A stretch of 64,000 nucleotides of DNA from assembly GCA_014237855.1 (NCBI GenBank), contig JABACD010000016.1:1-64000 (forward strand), given 5' to 3'. Position 1 is the first letter of the stretch. Each line of letters starts with the position of its first letter. Origin of the DNA: Planctomycetota bacterium (GTDB lineage Bacteria; Planctomycetota; UBA1135; GCA-002686595). Both the position numbers and the translations under genes were made by a program. Positions 62,467 to 64,000 of the stretch are shown piece by piece. A model generated the notes under the pieces. That model had not been told where the DNA came from. It was given only the letters and a program-made list of their open reading frames with translations, and ran no database searches.

Positions 62467-63678
62467 TCAGAATCGTTGTTTGCCTTCCTGGTATTCGTAC
62501 TCGAGCTGCCCTTCAATCCAGACACGCTGCACATGGCTGCGTGGATCAAGCGGGTCGCCCGTGTACAGGACGATATCGGCGTCTTTACCTTCCTCGAGAC
62601 TTCCGACGCGATCGTCAAGCCCAAAGGTGATTGCCGGGTTGATGGTCATTCCTCGAAGCATCTGGTATGAGTCAGCACCAAGCCGAGAGCTCATCGCACC
62701 CTGCAGGAAGAACTCTTCCTGTGGGATGACGTTCGAGTCGGTGTTCAATGAGAAGTGCGGGACACCGGCTTTGGAGTACTCAGCTCCGCCTCCATTGATG
62801 CGACCATTGGCGCTCGAGTACAGATCCATCATTCGCGGACCGTGATTCACAGGCACTCCCCAGGCAGCGATGGCCGGTGCAGCCTTCCAGCCATCGAAAG
62901 ACCCATGACTGATCACACACCGCGTTCCAAACTTCCGGTGCCACATGCGAGCAGTATTCACGACCCCCTCGCTCCCGGCTGTGTGAATCAAGATCGGTAG
63001 CTCTCGGTTCAAGACCTTCTTCAGGTCCTCCAGGGCGAAGTCGAAGCGACCTTCACGAACTGCACCCCTGGCCTTTGCGCAGACGTCTTCCAGGATCCAG
63101 CCCATGCTCGCTCGGTTGTTGCCGAAGGCAAAGGTGCCCGCACGCCGCTGTGGGTTCGAATCCTGAGCTACCTTGAGCCCCCCAACACTCTCAAGCACCG
63201 CAGCATCATAGTGGGGACTTGCCTTCGTCTTGTAGAGCACGCCGAAGCCACCCATGTTGGTACCGCTCCCCGGGATTCCGAAGAGCGTGGTCACCCCAGC
63301 CGAGCATGCCAGACGCATCGCCCGATTGTCGGGTCGAACCGTGGCGCAAGCGCGTAAGCCCGGATTGACGGAACGCACCATGTCGTTGATATCACCCCAC
63401 CCACCGGTGTGAATGTGTGTGTGTAGATCAACCAGCCCCGGAACGGCCCACGACTCGGGAAACTCAAGAACCTCTACCTGACCGGAGATCGGCCTGGGTG
63501 CCCCGACGTAGACGATCTTTCCATCGGTGATCTCGATCTCGCCCGGCTCGAAGATCTGGTCGGCGCTGTTCATGGTCAGCAGCTTGCCACACTGCAAGAC
63601 CAGGTCCTGCGCGTTTGATCCGGGAGCCATGGCCAGCAGGGCCACGCCAAGAGTCAGGGCTGAGAGCTTGCTGGGCAT
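62467..63678 (-). CDS. Amidohydrolase with intact metal motif
   Basis: This 403-residue protein has a signal peptide (ALTLGVALLAMAPGSNAQ). The HxH metal motif is intact in VPGLVDLHTHIHTGGWG near residue 75. Further ligands are seen in LPILIHTAGSEG and VISHGSFDG, and the Asp in NTDSNVIPQEE. The C-terminal motif VGSLEEGKDADIVLYTGDP is typical of imidazolonepropionase-like hydrolases. The ATG at 63678 overlaps the upstream TGA as TGATG; two in-frame GTG codons before it are less likely starts. It is an exported hydrolase of unknown amide or ring substrate. Confidence 0.9.
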   Translation of the reverse strand: MPSKLSALTLGVALLAMAPGSNAQDLVLQCGKLLTMNSADQIFEPGEIEITDGKIVYVGAPRPISGQVEVLEFPESWAVPGLVDLHTHIHTGGWGDINDMVRSVNPGLRACATVRPDNRAMRLACSAGVTTLFGIPGSGTNMGGFGVLYKTKASPHYDAAVLESVGGLKVAQDSNPQRRAGTFAFGNNRASMGWILEDVCAKARGAVREGRFDFALEDLKKVLNRELPILIHTAGSEGVVNTARMWHRKFGTRCVISHGSFDGWKAAPAIAAWGVPVNHGPRMMDLYSSANGRINGGGAEYSKAGVPHFSLNTDSNVIPQEEFFLQGAMSSRLGADSYQMLRGMTINPAITFGLDDRVGSLEEGKDADIVLYTGDPLDPRSHVQRVWIEGQLEYEYQEGKQRF

Positions 63679-64000
63679 CACCACAGGCGCACCCCCTGAG
63701 GAATTTCATAGACCAGTTCGCCGTCGATCCAGACATACTCGACCGTGGTTCGAGGGTCCGACGGATCACCTGTCAGGACGACCAAGTCTGCTCGCTTGTC
63801 GACCTCGATGCTTCCAAGGTGCTCTGCAATCCCACAGGTGATTGCGGGAACGATTGTCAGGCCTCGTACCGCGGCCATGTCAGTGTTGTCGAATCCATAC
63901 CGGACTCCCATCGCGGACTGCAGGGGCAGTTCCTCCTGAGGAACAACTGGGGCATCCGTGTTGAAGCCAACCATCTTCATGCCACGCTCTTGAAATCCCC
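63678..64000 (-). CDS. Amidohydrolase, C-terminal part (start outside window)
   Basis: The frame is open to the right edge of the window, and an internal ATG at 63980 is not the start. The visible 107 residues match the end of an imidazolonepropionase-like amidohydrolase: FNTDAPVVPQEELPLQ with the catalytic Asp, VRGLTIVPAITCGIAEHLGSIEVDKRADLVVLTGDP and YVWIDGELVYE. It closely resembles the next gene, pointing to duplication. The stop TGA overlaps that gene's ATG. Confidence 0.88.
   Translation of the reverse strand, partial: GFQERGMKMVGFNTDAPVVPQEELPLQSAMGVRYGFDNTDMAAVRGLTIVPAITCGIAEHLGSIEVDKRADLVVLTGDPSDPRTTVEYVWIDGELVYEIPQGVRLW

Noticed and set aside
1..64000. CRISPR arrays, insertion sequences, prophage or replication origin
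   Set aside because: No regularly spaced repeats, transposase or integrase motifs, phage genes or DnaA-box clusters were seen.

Overview
This 64 kb window of high-GC bacterial DNA most resembles a marine planctomycete, probably of the Poly30/Saltatorellus type. That placement is an inference from protein style. The signs are long membrane-anchored proteins of repeated carboxypeptidase-regulatory-like beta-sandwiches, an ECF sigma factor fused through a membrane helix to such repeats, secreted proteins with a Cys-rich CPCGN-type linker and a shared C-terminal domain, a choice-of-anchor E protein, and Tat/lipoprotein-exported enzymes. No phage, insertion sequence, CRISPR array or replication origin was seen.

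Layout. 1-8.3 kb (minus strand) holds a run of anchored beta-sandwich proteins, with three small hypothetical genes in coupled order before the first. 8.4-16.2 kb holds a secreted HExxH peptidase, tRNA-Arg(CCT), a small membrane protein, a Tat-exported metallophosphatase, an M43 metalloprotease, a tRNA 3'-end remnant, a secreted esterase, a DUF454 protein and a SOUL-CIA30 fusion. 16.3-25.3 kb is mostly metabolic: class I aldolase, ferrochelatase, O-methyltransferase, a Tat-lipoprotein epimerase, an ArsC-like selenoprotein, an orphan MsrA tail, an M20 amidohydrolase, a PhzF protein and an M1 aminopeptidase. 25.4-36.2 kb holds a choice-of-anchor E protein, an SDR, a propeller plus SGNH pseudoenzyme, a coiled-coil protein, a rhodanese/LytS/LytTR operon, two pseudopilin-like genes and an EgtB-type enzyme. 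36.3-44 kb holds an STT3-like oligosaccharyltransferase candidate, a GT-C glycosyltransferase and the sigma-factor fusion. 44-57.3 kb holds proS, a beta-helix protein, a two-gene molybdoenzyme complex, an SPFH/zinc-ribbon island, a MOSC protein and a TrpD-like protein. 57.5-64 kb holds two secreted proteins and four coupled amidohydrolase genes.

The strongest special signal is at 20933-21277 (minus). A gene with a good Shine-Dalgarno site has an in-frame TGA at codon 14, in the U-x-x-C position of an ArsC/thioredoxin-fold protein, and a hairpin with an all-G apical loop follows 33-35 nt downstream. Gene callers would truncate or miss it. Directly upstream lies the C-terminal tail of a methionine sulfoxide reductase A, in frame after the stop of the M20 gene, which suggests a rearranged redox locus.

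Other notable points are a common C-terminal domain of roughly 110-135 residues in three otherwise unrelated secreted proteins, an SGNH domain that has lost its catalytic residues, and an amidohydrolase operon in which two of four members lack the HxH metal motif. Start codons were chosen by Shine-Dalgarno sites, signal peptides and overlaps, and remain uncertain where stated.
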